64,000 bases of DNA from NCBI RefSeq assembly GCF_019396385.1, contig NZ_JAHKRN010000023.1, forward strand, positions 1-64,000. The letters are read 5' to 3'. Both the position numbers and the translations under genes were made by a program. Origin of the DNA: Nonomuraea harbinensis (lineage in GTDB: Bacteria > Actinomycetota > Actinomycetes > Streptosporangiales > Streptosporangiaceae). The number at the start of each line of letters is the position of its first letter. Positions within the stretch are counted from its first letter, which is position 1. This document shows positions 15,998-24,756 of this stretch, one piece after another. Below the pieces are notes generated by a model. That model searched no databases and was not told the origin of the DNA. It was given only the letters and a program-made list of their open reading frames with translations.

Positions 15998-17680
15998 TCA
16001 GCCGGTGGTGGCGGGGATGACGCCCTTGTGGTGGAGGTGGTCGCGGGCGGCGGCGATGGCCTCCGGGGTGGTGGCGAACACACGGCCCTCCTCCGCCAGC
16101 CGTTCGATCACGCCCAGCGCGCGCAGCGGCTTGTGGTGCCCGTTCCTGATGCCGGAGACGTACACGGTGATGCCGCGGTGCCGCAGGCGCGCGATGGCGT
16201 CGCCGAGGACGAGCGCGCCGCTGGCGTCGATGGTGGTGACGCGGGACATGCGCAGGATCACCACCGACACGTGGGCCACCTCCGACAGCTCCAGCAGGAA
16301 GCGGTGCGCGGCGGCGAAGAACAGCGGCCCGTCCAGCCGGTAGGCGACGATGTGCTCGGCCAGCAGGTCGAGCTCCTGGTCGGTGTGGTCGCCGGTCAGG
16401 TCGTCGTGGATCGGCATCGCGTCCAGGCGGACGTTGCGCGCGATCGACCGCAGCGCCAGGGCCCCGGCCACGAGCAGGCCGAGGATGACGGCCTGGACCA
16501 GGTCGAGCGCCAGCGTGGCGATCGCGGTCAGCACCAGCACCACCGCGTCGCCGCGGGTCGAGCGGACCATCGCCTTGACGGAGCCGACCTCGACCATCCG
16601 CACGGCCGTGGCCAGCAGCACCCCGGCCAGCGCGGCCAGCGGGATCTTCGCCACCAGCCCGGCCGCCGTGTAGACGATCACGGCCAGGATGCCGGCGTGC
16701 GCCAGGGACGCCAGCCGGGAGGAGGCGCCGGAGCGGACGTTCACCGCCGTGCGGGCGATGGCGCCGGTGGCCGGGACGCCGCCGAACATGGGTGAGACCA
16801 GGTTGGCCAGGCCCTGCCCGAACAGCTCGCGGTCCGGGTCGTGCTTGTGGTTGACGCTCATGCCGTCGGCCACCGCCGCCGACAGCAGCGACTCCAGCCC
16901 GGCCAGCGCGGCGACCGCGATCGCCGGGGCGATCAGGGACGACAGCGCGGCGGGGTCGATGAAGCCGATCGACGGCGCGGGCAGCCCGGCGGGCAGCTCG
17001 CCGATCGTCGACACCGGCAGGTCCGCCAGCGCGACGGCGACGGTGGCGGCGGCCACGGCCAGCAGCGAGAACGGCACCGTCGGCCACCACCGCGCCCCCA
17101 CGATCATGATCGCGGCGACGGCCAGCGCGATGCCGACGGCCCACCACTGCGGCCGGGCCGCGAAGTCCCGCACGGCCTCCCAGGCGACGACGACGACCTT
17201 CTCGCCCTCCGGCGTGGGCACGCCCAGCGCGGCGGGCACCTGCTGGAGGCCGATCACGCAGGCGATGCCGATGGTGAAGCCCTCGACCACGGGGGCGGGC
17301 ACCAGCGCCATGTACTTGCCGGCCTTGGCCAGCGCGAGCGCGATGAGCATGAGGCCGGCCAGCACGCCGACGGTCAGCACGCCGGGCGCGCCGTGCTGGG
17401 CCATGATCGGCACCAGCACCACGGTCATCGCCCCGGTCGGCCCGGACACCTGCAGCCCCGAGCCGCCGAACACGGCCGCCAGCGCGCCGGCGACCACCGC
17501 GGTCGCCAGGCCCGCCTCCGCGCCCATGCCGGACGAGATGCCGAAGCCGAGCGCCAGCGGCAGCGCCACGATCGCGACGGTGAGCCCGGCGAGCAGGTCG
17601 CGTCGCGGGCGGCGCGTCATCGCGACCAGGTCGGCGCGGGCGGGCAGGAGAGAACGCACCGAGGAGAAGAACTGGTTCAC
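15998..17680 (-). CDS. SulP family inorganic anion transporter with STAS domain
   Basis: A 560-residue transporter. Residues 25-420 hold the SulP membrane core: a conserved N-terminal block (GLTVAIVALPLALGFGISSG), the VSGPTGAM motif and about 10-12 hydrophobic helices. Residues about 435-550 are a cytoplasmic STAS domain. Members exchange sulfate, bicarbonate or other anions. The GTG start overlaps the ArsR stop (GTGA), so expression is tied to that regulator. No carbonic anhydrase gene is adjacent, so the anion cannot be guessed. Confidence 0.9.
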   Translation of the reverse strand: MNQFFSSVRSLLPARADLVAMTRRPRRDLLAGLTVAIVALPLALGFGISSGMGAEAGLATAVVAGALAAVFGGSGLQVSGPTGAMTVVLVPIMAQHGAPGVLTVGVLAGLMLIALALAKAGKYMALVPAPVVEGFTIGIACVIGLQQVPAALGVPTPEGEKVVVVAWEAVRDFAARPQWWAVGIALAVAAIMIVGARWWPTVPFSLLAVAAATVAVALADLPVSTIGELPAGLPAPSIGFIDPAALSSLIAPAIAVAALAGLESLLSAAVADGMSVNHKHDPDRELFGQGLANLVSPMFGGVPATGAIARTAVNVRSGASSRLASLAHAGILAVIVYTAAGLVAKIPLAALAGVLLATAVRMVEVGSVKAMVRSTRGDAVVLVLTAIATLALDLVQAVILGLLVAGALALRSIARNVRLDAMPIHDDLTGDHTDQELDLLAEHIVAYRLDGPLFFAAAHRFLLELSEVAHVSVVILRMSRVTTIDASGALVLGDAIARLRHRGITVYVSGIRNGHHKPLRALGVIERLAEEGRVFATTPEAIAAARDHLHHKGVIPATTG

Positions 17681-18021
17681 CGGGTCTTGGTCTCCGCCTG
17701 CAACAGCTCGCTCAGCAGCTCGTGTTGCCCGGTGAGCAGCTGGGTCAGCAGCTGGCGGGCGGCCCGCAGCAGTTCCGCCACGTCGCCGCCGGCCAGGGAG
17801 TAGACGACGGTGGAGCCGTCGCGCTGGGCGGTCACCATGCCGGAGCGGCGCAGCACGGCCAGGTGCTGCGAGAGCCCGGTCGGCTCGACCCCGATGGCGG
17901 CCAGCAGGTCGCGCACCGGCATGGGGCGCTCCTGCAGCAGCTCCAGGACGCGGATCCGCACGGGATGACCGAGGAGGCGGAACAGCTCCGCCTTGGCCTC
18001 GTAGAGCGGCACCGACCTCAC
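17677..18021 (-). CDS. ArsR/SmtB-family repressor
   Basis: A 114-residue winged-helix regulator: RLLGHPVRIRVLELLQ, then DLLAAIGVEPTGLSQHLAVLRRSGMVTAQRDG with a beta-wing. No obvious metal-binding Cys cluster (such as CxC in the recognition helix) is visible, so it may sense something other than a thiophilic metal. The GTG start at 18021 is preferred since it overlaps the upstream 61-codon gene stop (GTGA). The downstream SulP gene is also coupled. A near-perfect palindrome at 18248-18269 is the likely operator. Confidence 0.88.
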   Translation of the reverse strand: MRSVPLYEAKAELFRLLGHPVRIRVLELLQERPMPVRDLLAAIGVEPTGLSQHLAVLRRSGMVTAQRDGSTVVYSLAGGDVAELLRAARQLLTQLLTGQHELLSELLQAETKTR

Positions 18022-18203
18022 TCGGCCACCGTGCCTTCCGGGCCGAGCTCGATGTCGTGCTCGCGGGCCATCCGCCTCACGTCGTCCCACTCGCCCTCGG
18101 CGACGATCAGCGCCTCCGGGTCGTCTTCGGCGCGCGCCGTCTCCAGCGCCGCGTGCGCCTGGCGTGCCCGTTCCCTGATGGCGGCGGCGAAAGGCCCGCT
18201 CAC
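18018..18203 (-). CDS. Small hypothetical protein (61 aa), first gene of the ArsR-SulP operon
   Basis: An acidic, Ala/Glu/Arg-rich 61-residue protein, predicted largely helical, with no Cys and no membrane segment. It is not a family I recognise. Support for it being real: it is the first frame after the operator, its stop overlaps the ArsR GTG by 4 bp, and its codons show the expected G/C third positions. A role as a small partner of the transporter or repressor is only a guess. Confidence 0.6.
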   Translation of the reverse strand: MSGPFAAAIRERARQAHAALETARAEDDPEALIVAEGEWDDVRRMAREHDIELGPEGTVAE

Positions 18204-18247
18204 ATCTCACCCCATATCTACGTCCGACATGAGGAAGGGTACCTCAG

Positions 18248-18269
18248 CAATTGCGAACATTCGCAATTG
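18248..18269. promoter_or_regulatory. ArsR-type operator (perfect 10-2-10 palindrome)
   Basis: CAATTGCGAA-CA-TTCGCAATTG is a perfect 22-bp palindrome located 45 bp upstream of the 61-codon gene. Size and layout match ArsR/SmtB operators, and the ArsR gene lies in the operon it would control. It is AT-rich against its surroundings. It also sits 8 bp past the end of the sigma factor gene. Confidence 0.75.
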
Positions 18270-18276
18270 AAGTCAT

Positions 18277-19512
18277 TCACTCAAGCCAGGCAGCGCGCCC
18301 GTTCAGGTACCGCTGCTGGGGCAGACTGCCGGCGCGGCGCGCCGCCTCCTCGTACGCCTCGCGCGCCGCCTTCCGGTCACCCGCCATCTCCAGCAGGTGG
18401 GCGCGGACGGCGTGCGTCCGGTGGTCGCCGGCGATGCGCTCGTCGGCGGCCAGCTCGCCGAGCAGCTCCAGGCCTTCGTGCGGGCCGCGCGCCATGGCGA
18501 CGGCGACGGTGTGGTTGAGCCTGACGACCGGGGTGTCGGAGACCTGCAGCAGCAGCTCGTACAGGGCCACGATCTGCGGCCAGTCGGTCTCCGCGGCGCT
18601 GGGCGCCTCGTCGTGCACGGCGGCGATCGCCGCTTGGAGCTGGTACGGGCCGGTCGGGCCGCGCGGCAGCGCCTCGGAGACCAGCGCCACGCCCTCGGCG
18701 ACCAGCCCGGCGTCCCACCGGCCGCGGTCCTGCTCGGCCATCGGGACCAGCGCCCCGTCGGGAGAGGTACGGGCCGGGCGGCGGGCGTCGGTGAGCAGCA
18801 TGAGCGCCAGCAGGCCGGTCACCTCCGGATCGTCCGGCACCAGCCGGCGCACGACGCGGGTCAGCCGGATGGCCTCCGCCGACAGCTCGTCCCGCCGCAG
18901 CCGGGGGCCCGACGTGCTCGCGTACCCCTCGTTGAAGATCAGGTAGAGCACGTGCTGCACCGCCCGCAGCCGCTCGGCCCGTTCGGCGGCGGGCGGCAGG
19001 CCGAACGGGATGCCGCTCTCCCTGATCTGCCGCTTGGCCCGGGTGATGCGCCTGGTCATGGTCGGCTCCGGCACCAGGAACGCCCGGGCGATCTCCGCCG
19101 TGGTCAGGCCGCCCACCGCGCGCAGGGTCAGCGCGATCTGCGAGGCCGGCGACAGCGACGGGTGGCAGCACATGAACAGCAGCACCAGCGTGTCGTCGGC
19201 ACTCTGCGGCGGCCGGTCGGCCGGCGGGGCCAGCCACTCCTCGGGCAGCCGCCACGCGGCCACGACGTCCTCGCGGCGCCGCCGCGCCTGCTCGGCCCGG
19301 AGCAGGTCGGTGAGCCTGCGCGCGGCCACGGTGATCAGCCAGCCACGCGGACTGTCCGGCACGCCCTCCGCCGGCCACTGCCGGGACGCCGCGAGCAGCG
19401 CCTCCTGGACGGCGTCCTCGGCGGTGTCGAAGTGGCCGTAGCGGCGCACGAGCGCGCCGAGAACCTGCGGCGCCAGCTCGCGCAGCAGGTCCTCGACCCC
19501 GCCTGGAGTCAC
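18277..19512 (-). CDS. ECF42-type RNA polymerase sigma factor
   Basis: A 411-residue ECF sigma factor. Sigma region 2 (TAEDAVQEALLAASRQWP) and region 4 ([32 protein letters not shown]) lie in the first 190 residues. A long C-terminal extension of about 220 residues follows, with helical repeats (DUF6596/TPR-like), as in the ECF42 group. The GTG start at 19512 overlaps the DGPF gene stop (GTGA). ECF42 factors typically control the gene of their DGPF partner and lack a classical anti-sigma factor, which fits this locus. A second copy of this module is at 40570-42098. Confidence 0.9.
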   Translation of the reverse strand: MTPGGVEDLLRELAPQVLGALVRRYGHFDTAEDAVQEALLAASRQWPAEGVPDSPRGWLITVAARRLTDLLRAEQARRRREDVVAAWRLPEEWLAPPADRPPQSADDTLVLLFMCCHPSLSPASQIALTLRAVGGLTTAEIARAFLVPEPTMTRRITRAKRQIRESGIPFGLPPAAERAERLRAVQHVLYLIFNEGYASTSGPRLRRDELSAEAIRLTRVVRRLVPDDPEVTGLLALMLLTDARRPARTSPDGALVPMAEQDRGRWDAGLVAEGVALVSEALPRGPTGPYQLQAAIAAVHDEAPSAAETDWPQIVALYELLLQVSDTPVVRLNHTVAVAMARGPHEGLELLGELAADERIAGDHRTHAVRAHLLEMAGDRKAAREAYEEAARRAGSLPQQRYLNGRAAWLE

Positions 19513-19928
19513 TCGATCTCGTCCACCCCGCCGTGGATGGGCCGCACGTCCACATGCCACTCGGAGTCGAGCGCGGCGTAGGGGTACGGGGCGCCGGCCA
19601 GCCTCGCGGCGACCTCCGTCGCCCGGTCGAAGCTGTCGCACTCCACGATCGTGTAGCCGGCCAGGACCTCCTGCGTCTCGGCGTACGGGCCGTCCGTGAC
19701 GACCGGGACCCCGTCCTTCAGCCGCACCCGCCGGGTGAGCATCGGGGAGTTCAGCCCCTGGGCGTCGACGAACTCGCCGGACTCGACCAGGTCGCCGTTC
19801 CACTTGCCCATGAACGCGTGCAGGGCGCCGATCTCCTCCTGCGTCCAGGCAGGCCTGCCGTCGACGGCCTTGCCGGTGAGCATGTCGTAGTCCCGCTGCG
19901 AGCCGTACAGCATGATCATGTACTTCAC
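19509..19928 (-). CDS. DGPF/YCII-domain protein partnered with an ECF42 sigma factor
   Basis: A 139-residue soluble protein of the YCII superfamily. The name-giving motif appears as TDGPYAE, followed by LAGYTIVECDS. Such proteins form dimeric ferredoxin-like alpha-beta folds of unknown enzymatic role and are the usual targets of ECF42 factors. The start is GTG at 19928 behind a GAAGGAG ribosome-binding site, and the stop overlaps the sigma gene start. Confidence 0.88.
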   Translation of the reverse strand: MKYMIMLYGSQRDYDMLTGKAVDGRPAWTQEEIGALHAFMGKWNGDLVESGEFVDAQGLNSPMLTRRVRLKDGVPVVTDGPYAETQEVLAGYTIVECDSFDRATEVAARLAGAPYPYAALDSEWHVDVRPIHGGVDEIE

Positions 19929-20039
19929 GGGTTCTCCTTCTCTCGATGCCTTTCACCGGAGACGTCGGAGCCGCCCGCCCCGTCCGGACACATCCTTCTC
20001 GGAAGTTTTACCGGGCGCCAGGGCACTACGTTGGAGGGC

Positions 20040-23000
20040 ATGCGGGTGCACATTCTCGGGCCGGTCGAGGTCGTGGCCGGCGGGGAGCGGGTGCCCGTCG
20101 GCGGTGGACGGCTGCGTACGCTGCTGGCCCGGCTCGCGCTCGACGCCGGGCGCACCGTGACGGCGGGGGCGCTCGCCGAGGCGCTGTGGCCCGAAGGGGC
20201 GCCGGGCGATCCGGTCAACTCGCTGCACTCGCTGGTGTCCCGGCTGCGGCGGGCGCTGCCCGCCGGGCTGCTGGTGTCGGCGGACGGCGGCTACCGGCTC
20301 GACGTCGAGGCGGACGCGGTGGACGCGCGCCGGTTCGAGCGGCTCGCGGGAGAGGGGCGGCGGGCCCTGACCGGCGGCCGACCCGACACGGCGCTGCGGC
20401 TGCTGGGGGAGGGGCTCGGGCTGTGGCGGGGCGACCTGCCCGGCGAGGTGCCCGAGCCGGTGCGGCGGCGGCTGGAGGAGCTGCGGCTGGCGGCCCGCGA
20501 GGACCACGCGCAGGCGTCGCTCGCCGTCGGACGGGCCGAAGGGCTGGTCGCCGAGCTGGAAGCGCTCGCGGCCGCGCACCCGCTGCGGGAGAGGCTGCGC
20601 GGTCTGCTCATCAGGGCCCTGCACGCGGAGGGCAGGCGGGCCGAGGCCCTGTCCGCGTACGAGGACGTCCGCCGGCTCCTGGCCGACGAACTGGGCACCG
20701 ACCCCGGGCCCGAGCTGCGCGAGATCCACCTGGAGCTGCTGCGCGACGAGCCGCGTCCGCGCTCCGGCAACCTGCCCTCCCCGCTCACGTCCCTGGTGGG
20801 CCGGGAGGACGACGCGGCGGCGACGGCCGAGGCGCTGCGTGCCGGGCGGCTGGTGACGCTCACGGGGCCGGGCGGCGTCGGCAAGACCCGCCTGGCCATC
20901 GAGGCCGCCGGCCACACGCCCACGGCCTGGCTGGTCGAGCTGTCCCCGCTGGGCGAGCCGACGAGCGACCTCACCGCCCCGGAACGCGCACCCACGGCCC
21001 CTTCCGAGCCCGGCGCGACCGGCGGCTTCCCGTCCCATGACGTTTCCCATGACACCCCTCAGCCCAGAGAGGGCAGCGCGGCCGGGGGCGCCCCTCGATC
21101 CGTGGGGGACCTCGCGGCCGAGAGCTCTCCGTCTCAGGCCCGCGAGGCTCTTCGGTCCCACGGGAGCAGCGCTGCCGGATCCGCTGGTGCTTCGCCTCCA
21201 CCCGAGCGGGGGCGTGCGGGGCCCTTCCCGGATGCTGGGGAGGGCGGGGTCGTGGTCGCTCTCGCGCGGGTGGCCGGGGTGCGTGAGGCGGCGTTCGGCG
21301 GTGGGCGGTTGCTCGATCGGGTGGCCGAGGCGTTGTCGGGGTCGCTGCTGGTGCTCGACGGTTGTGAGCGGGTGGCCGGCGAGGTGGCCAGGGCGGTCAC
21401 GTACCTGCTGGGCCGCGCGCCGGGGCTGCGCGTGCTCGCCACCAGCCGGGAGCCGCTGGGCGTGCCGGGGGAGACCGTGCTGCAGGTGCCGCCGCTGGAG
21501 CCGGAGGCGGCGGCGCGGCTGTTCGCCGAGCGGGCGGCGGCCGCGCGGCCGGGGTTCACGGTGCGGGACCCGGAACTGGTGGACGAGGTGTGCCGGCGGC
21601 TGGACGGCCTCCCGCTGGCGATCGAGCTGGCCGCGGCCCGGCTCCGCTCGTTCCCGCTCGACGAGCTGGCGGCCCGGCTGGACGACCGGTTCGCCCTGCT
21701 CTCGGGGGTCAGCAGGGCCGCCGAGCCGAGGCACCGTACGCTGCGCGCGGTGGTCGCCTGGACGTGGGACCTGCTGGACGAGGACGAGCGGCGGCTGGCC
21801 CGCAGGCTGGCGGCCTTCCCCGGCGGCATCACCGTGGAGAGCGCGGAGGCGGTCGCCGCCGCCCGCCCTGACCTGCTGGCGGCCCTCGCCGACCGGTCGC
21901 TGCTGCGGTTCGACGGCGAGCGCTACCGGATGCTGGAGACGATCAGGGAGTACGGGCTGCGCGAGCTGGTCGAGTCCGGGGAGCTCGCCCGGGTGCGCGC
22001 CGCGCACGCCGCCTACTTCTCCGGCCTGGCCGCCCGCGCCGAACCGGAGCTGCGCGAGGCCGGGCAGCTCCGGTGGATCACCCGGCTCGCCGCCGAACGC
22101 GGCAACCTGCTCGCCGCCCTCCGCTTCGCGCATGAGACCGGCGACGCCGCGGGGGCGCTGCGGCTCTGCGTGGCGCTGGGGGTGTTCTGGCTGGTACGAG
22201 GCGACCGGGCGGCCATGGAATCCTGGACGCGCCTGGCCCTGGACACCCCCGGCCGCGCCCCCGCCGAGGCCAGGGCCGTGACGGCCGCCCTCCACCTGCT
22301 GGCGTCCACCACCTGGGCGGGCCTGGAAATGGACGCGCGGGACGCCGCCCACGTCCGCCACCTGCTGCCGGAGGAAGCACCCGGCCACCCGGAATCGGGC
22401 CTGATTCCGGAGCAGGGGGAGCGGGGTTCTGGAGCCGAGTCCGGGTCGTTCTCGGGGCATCCGCTCGTCGTCCTGGTCGAGCCGGTGCTGGCTGCCGCGT
22501 GCGGAGACGAGGCGGCGGCGCTGGACGCGATCGAGCGGCGGCTGTCGCATCCCGACGCCTGGACGAGGGCGATGCTGCGGCTCGTCAGAGCCGTTCTGCG
22601 GGGGAACGCGGGCGACGCCGGGGGCATGGGCCACGATTTGGAGGTGGCGGTCGCCGGGTTCCGCGCCGGCGGGGAGCGGGCCGGGCTGGCGTGGGCGCTG
22701 ACGTCGCTGGCCGACGTGCGGACGAACGGCGGCGCGTACGGGGAGGCGGTGGCCGCGCTGGAGGAGGCGGTGCGGCTGCTGCGGGAGCTGGACCCGTCCG
22801 ATGAGGCCGCGTCCCAGCGGGTGTGGCTGGCCGAGGCCCGGGCCCGTGCGGGCGACACGGCGACCGCCCGCGCCGAGCTCGAAACGCTGGCCGCCCTGCC
22901 GGGCGTTCCCGACGGCCTGCCGGTCTACATCCGGGTCACGCTCGGCGACCTGGCCCGCCGCGACGGCGACCTGGCGGGCGCGGAGGTTCATTACGAGCAG

Positions 23001-23459
23001 GCCGAAGCGCGTCTCCAGCCGTCCGAGGACCCCGTCTTCGCCGTCACGCTCGCGTGCGCGCGGGCCAGACTGGCCATGGAGCGGGACGACCCGGTGCGGG
23101 CCGGGGAGCGCTTCGCCCGGGCCTTCGACGCCTGCGCGGGAGAGCCGTCGCTGGCCGCCATCACCGCCGCCCACCTGGCACACCTCCTGGCGTTCCAGGG
23201 CCGCCGGATCGAGGCGGCTGAGCTGCTCGGCGCCGCCCACGTCCTGATCGGCGCCCTCGAAGCGCTCGACCACGACCTCGTACGCCTCGCCCCCGAACTC
23301 CGCGCCGCCCTCGGCGCGCGGCGGTACGAGACCGCCTACGCCCGCGGCCGCACTCCGGAGGAGGCGCTCGCGATGATCAGCGCCAGGGTGCACGAGCTGG
23401 TCCGTGTCCCGCGCACGACGGAAGCCTCCGACGACCCGGGCGGGCGCCCGGCCCCCTAG
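20040..23459 (+). CDS. SARP/AfsR-type transcriptional regulator (winged helix, BTAD, NB-ARC, TPR)
   Basis: A 1139-residue regulator. Domains in order: OmpR-like winged helix (about 1-90), bacterial transcriptional activation domain (about 95-240), NTPase domain with Walker A GPGGVGKTR near residue 276, and C-terminal TPR-like repeats. Such proteins activate secondary-metabolite or stress genes. The ATG at 20040 is chosen because MRVHILGPVEV is the family start; the frame is open upstream. Odd feature: about 95 disordered Pro/Ser/Ala/Gly-rich residues (codons 20955-21245) are inserted between the Walker A segment and the next NTPase strand, and a shorter one lies near 22380-22460. Target genes are unknown. 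Confidence 0.88.
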   Translation: MRVHILGPVEVVAGGERVPVGGGRLRTLLARLALDAGRTVTAGALAEALWPEGAPGDPVNSLHSLVSRLRRALPAGLLVSADGGYRLDVEADAVDARRFERLAGEGRRALTGGRPDTALRLLGEGLGLWRGDLPGEVPEPVRRRLEELRLAAREDHAQASLAVGRAEGLVAELEALAAAHPLRERLRGLLIRALHAEGRRAEALSAYEDVRRLLADELGTDPGPELREIHLELLRDEPRPRSGNLPSPLTSLVGREDDAAATAEALRAGRLVTLTGPGGVGKTRLAIEAAGHTPTAWLVELSPLGEPTSDLTAPERAPTAPSEPGATGGFPSHDVSHDTPQPREGSAAGGAPRSVGDLAAESSPSQAREALRSHGSSAAGSAGASPPPERGRAGPFPDAGEGGVVVALARVAGVREAAFGGGRLLDRVAEALSGSLLVLDGCERVAGEVARAVTYLLGRAPGLRVLATSREPLGVPGETVLQVPPLEPEAAARLFAERAAAARPGFTVRDPELVDEVCRRLDGLPLAIELAAARLRSFPLDELAARLDDRFALLSGVSRAAEPRHRTLRAVVAWTWDLLDEDERRLARRLAAFPGGITVESAEAVAAARPDLLAALADRSLLRFDGERYRMLETIREYGLRELVESGELARVRAAHAAYFSGLAARAEPELREAGQLRWITRLAAERGNLLAALRFAHETGDAAGALRLCVALGVFWLVRGDRAAMESWTRLALDTPGRAPAEARAVTAALHLLASTTWAGLEMDARDAAHVRHLLPEEAPGHPESGLIPEQGERGSGAESGSFSGHPLVVLVEPVLAAACGDEAAALDAIERRLSHPDAWTRAMLRLVRAVLRGNAGDAGGMGHDLEVAVAGFRAGGERAGLAWALTSLADVRTNGGAYGEAVAALEEAVRLLRELDPSDEAASQRVWLAEARARAGDTATARAELETLAALPGVPDGLPVYIRVTLGDLARRDGDLAGAEVHYEQAEARLQPSEDPVFAVTLACARARLAMERDDPVRAGERFARAFDACAGEPSLAAITAAHLAHLLAFQGRRIEAAELLGAAHVLIGALEALDHDLVRLAPELRAALGARRYETAYARGRTPEEALAMISARVHELVRVPRTTEASDDPGGRPAP

Positions 23460-23757
23460 GGAGTGCCTGACAATTCGGTGTGGCGGACGCGGGCTTCGAC
23501 GAGCAGATGCAGCTTGGTGGTCCGTCCGCTGCGGGATCGTCCGAGCGCCTGCCGGTTTTGCGATTGCTTCGTATCGATCGTCCCGCCGTCGTCCCCCTTT
23601 TTGCGGGCTCCGGCCGCGTGTTGATGGGCGCAGCCGCCACAAATGCCGTCGACCACCTGCCGGTGATCGCGCCAGGGACAACCCGGCCATCGGTCACCGG
23701 CAGCAACGGCTCGATCCGCGACCACGCCTTGTCGGTCAGCTCACCACGTCGCACCAC
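23456..23757 (-). pseudogene. Degraded IS5-family transposase
   Basis: On the minus strand, frames together spell a transposase that has lost its middle. Starting near 23757 is the IS5-type N-terminus ELTDKAWSRIEPLLP. A frameshifted segment DHRQVVDGI comes next, and near 23500 the late-domain segment QALGRSRSGRTTKLHLLVEA and ending VRHTELSG. Several frame changes and a large internal deletion leave no functional product. It abuts the stop of the SARP gene and marks the left edge of the accessory island. Confidence 0.75.
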
Positions 23758-23775
23758 GATCAGTGAGGCTTTTCC

Positions 23776-24000
23776 GTGCGCCCAGCAGAGCAGGAGGTGA
23801 AGCCGTGACGTAGTGGTGGATCCGGTTGTTCGTGAGCTCGTCGTCGCTTGCCGGTGGAAGTCCGGCCCGGGTAGCTGCCAGGAGGCCCGGCCGTAGTACC
23901 GCTATCAGTCGGCCGGACAACACGACCGGCGGTGAGGGAAGGGCCGCTGCTTCGTCGATGCGCAGCGACTGACCAGGGAGGGGCCCGGTGAGTGCCGCGT
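23776..24000 (+). mobile_element. Possible group II intron relic (RT ORF deleted)
   Basis: The plus strand begins GTGCGCCCAGC at 23776, the form of a group II intron 5' end (GUGCGNC). Further along are CCGGTGGAAGTCCGG (domain I-like stem) and, near 23975, GGAGGGGCCCGGTGAG, which resembles the segment that follows the reverse-transcriptase ORF. No reverse transcriptase is present and domain V is not recognisable, so it would be an internally deleted relic. The 3' end is uncertain. The interval 23460-24096 holds no intact gene. Confidence 0.35.
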
Positions 24001-24096
24001 GTTCGCCACGCATGCGAGCCTGTCCGGACGCGCAACGGCCGCCGTTGCGGCTTCCTTTCCACCCCTGAAGCTTCTCCACCCCCTGCGTATCGGGCG

Positions 24097-24684
24097 TCAG
24101 GAGTGCAGAATGCCGGCGCGGGCGGCGGCGAGGGCAGCATCCGCCGCACGTTCAGCGTCGCGTTCGGTGACCGGTTCGTGGGTGATGAATAGCCGGTAGT
24201 AGATGGGCGCGACGGCCGTTCTGATCACGTCTGCCACGTCAGTGTCCGCAGGGAGCTCGCCCCGCGCGACCGCCCGCCGCACCACTTCGGCTGCCTGTTC
24301 GTGGCGGGCGGCGAAGAAGTCGTGCAGCGCCTGCGCGGGCCCGGTGCTCTGTACGGCGGCCGACACGAATGCGGCGGAGATCGGCCCGGCGACCGGATCG
24401 GCGAACCCGCTTCGCACCAGCCCGGCGATCTCCCGCAGGTCCTCGCGGAGTGAGCCGGTGTCGGGCAGCGGCCACGGCTCCTCCCTGGCCAGTTCGAGCG
24501 CGTCGGCGATCAGGCCCTCCGCGCTGCCCCATCGCCGGTACACGGTGGTTTTGTGCACGCCCGAGCGGATCGCCACGTTCTCCACCGTCAACCCGCTGTA
24601 GCCGTGCTCGGCCAGCTCGGTGAGGGTCGCCTGTCGTACGGCGTCGCGCACGCGGGCGCTGCGACCGCCGGGACGCTTGTCCAA
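24097..24684 (-). CDS. TetR-family regulator of the ABC-F/Vgb cassette
   Basis: A 195-residue TetR repressor. The N-terminal DNA-binding domain reads ATLTELAEHGYSGLTVENVA, then SGVHKTTVYRRWGSAEG. The C-terminal ligand domain resembles TetR_C regulators of resistance genes. The start codon is TTG (24684), directly preceded in frame by a stop codon and, 6 nt upstream, by a GGAG ribosome-binding site that overlaps the candidate operator. It is divergent from the ABC-F/vgb operon, as expected for an antibiotic-responsive repressor of resistance (family knowledge; ligand inferred). Confidence 0.88.
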   Translation of the reverse strand: MDKRPGGRSARVRDAVRQATLTELAEHGYSGLTVENVAIRSGVHKTTVYRRWGSAEGLIADALELAREEPWPLPDTGSLREDLREIAGLVRSGFADPVAGPISAAFVSAAVQSTGPAQALHDFFAARHEQAAEVVRRAVARGELPADTDVADVIRTAVAPIYYRLFITHEPVTERDAERAADAALAAARAGILHS

Positions 24685-24688
24685 AGTC

Positions 24689-24753
24689 TACTCCAGTTGC
24701 GTTAGGAGGGATTTCTATGCTAGCTTAAAGCAACAGTAGTTGCGATTGGAGTA
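24689..24753. promoter_or_regulatory. Divergent promoter region with long inverted repeat (TetR operator candidate)
   Basis: TACTCCA (24689-24695) and TGGAGTA (24747-24753) form widely spaced inverted arms, and AGTTGCG occurs twice as a direct repeat beside them (24695 and 24738). Each arm also contains the GGAG ribosome-binding site of the gene it faces, so binding here would block both divergent genes. The region between is AT-richer and must hold both promoters. Confidence 0.55.
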
Positions 24754-24756
24754 CCT

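Noticed and set aside
19953-23690. A minus-strand reading frame of about 1245 codons opposite the SARP gene
   Set aside because: Low-complexity Gly/Arg/Gln protein with no domain; the plus-strand frame has full SARP/AfsR domains.
23741-24079. A 112-codon minus-strand reading frame over the IS/intron relic zone
   Set aside because: It runs antisense to the intron-like segment, has no start signal or recognised domain, and its sequence is explained by the relics.
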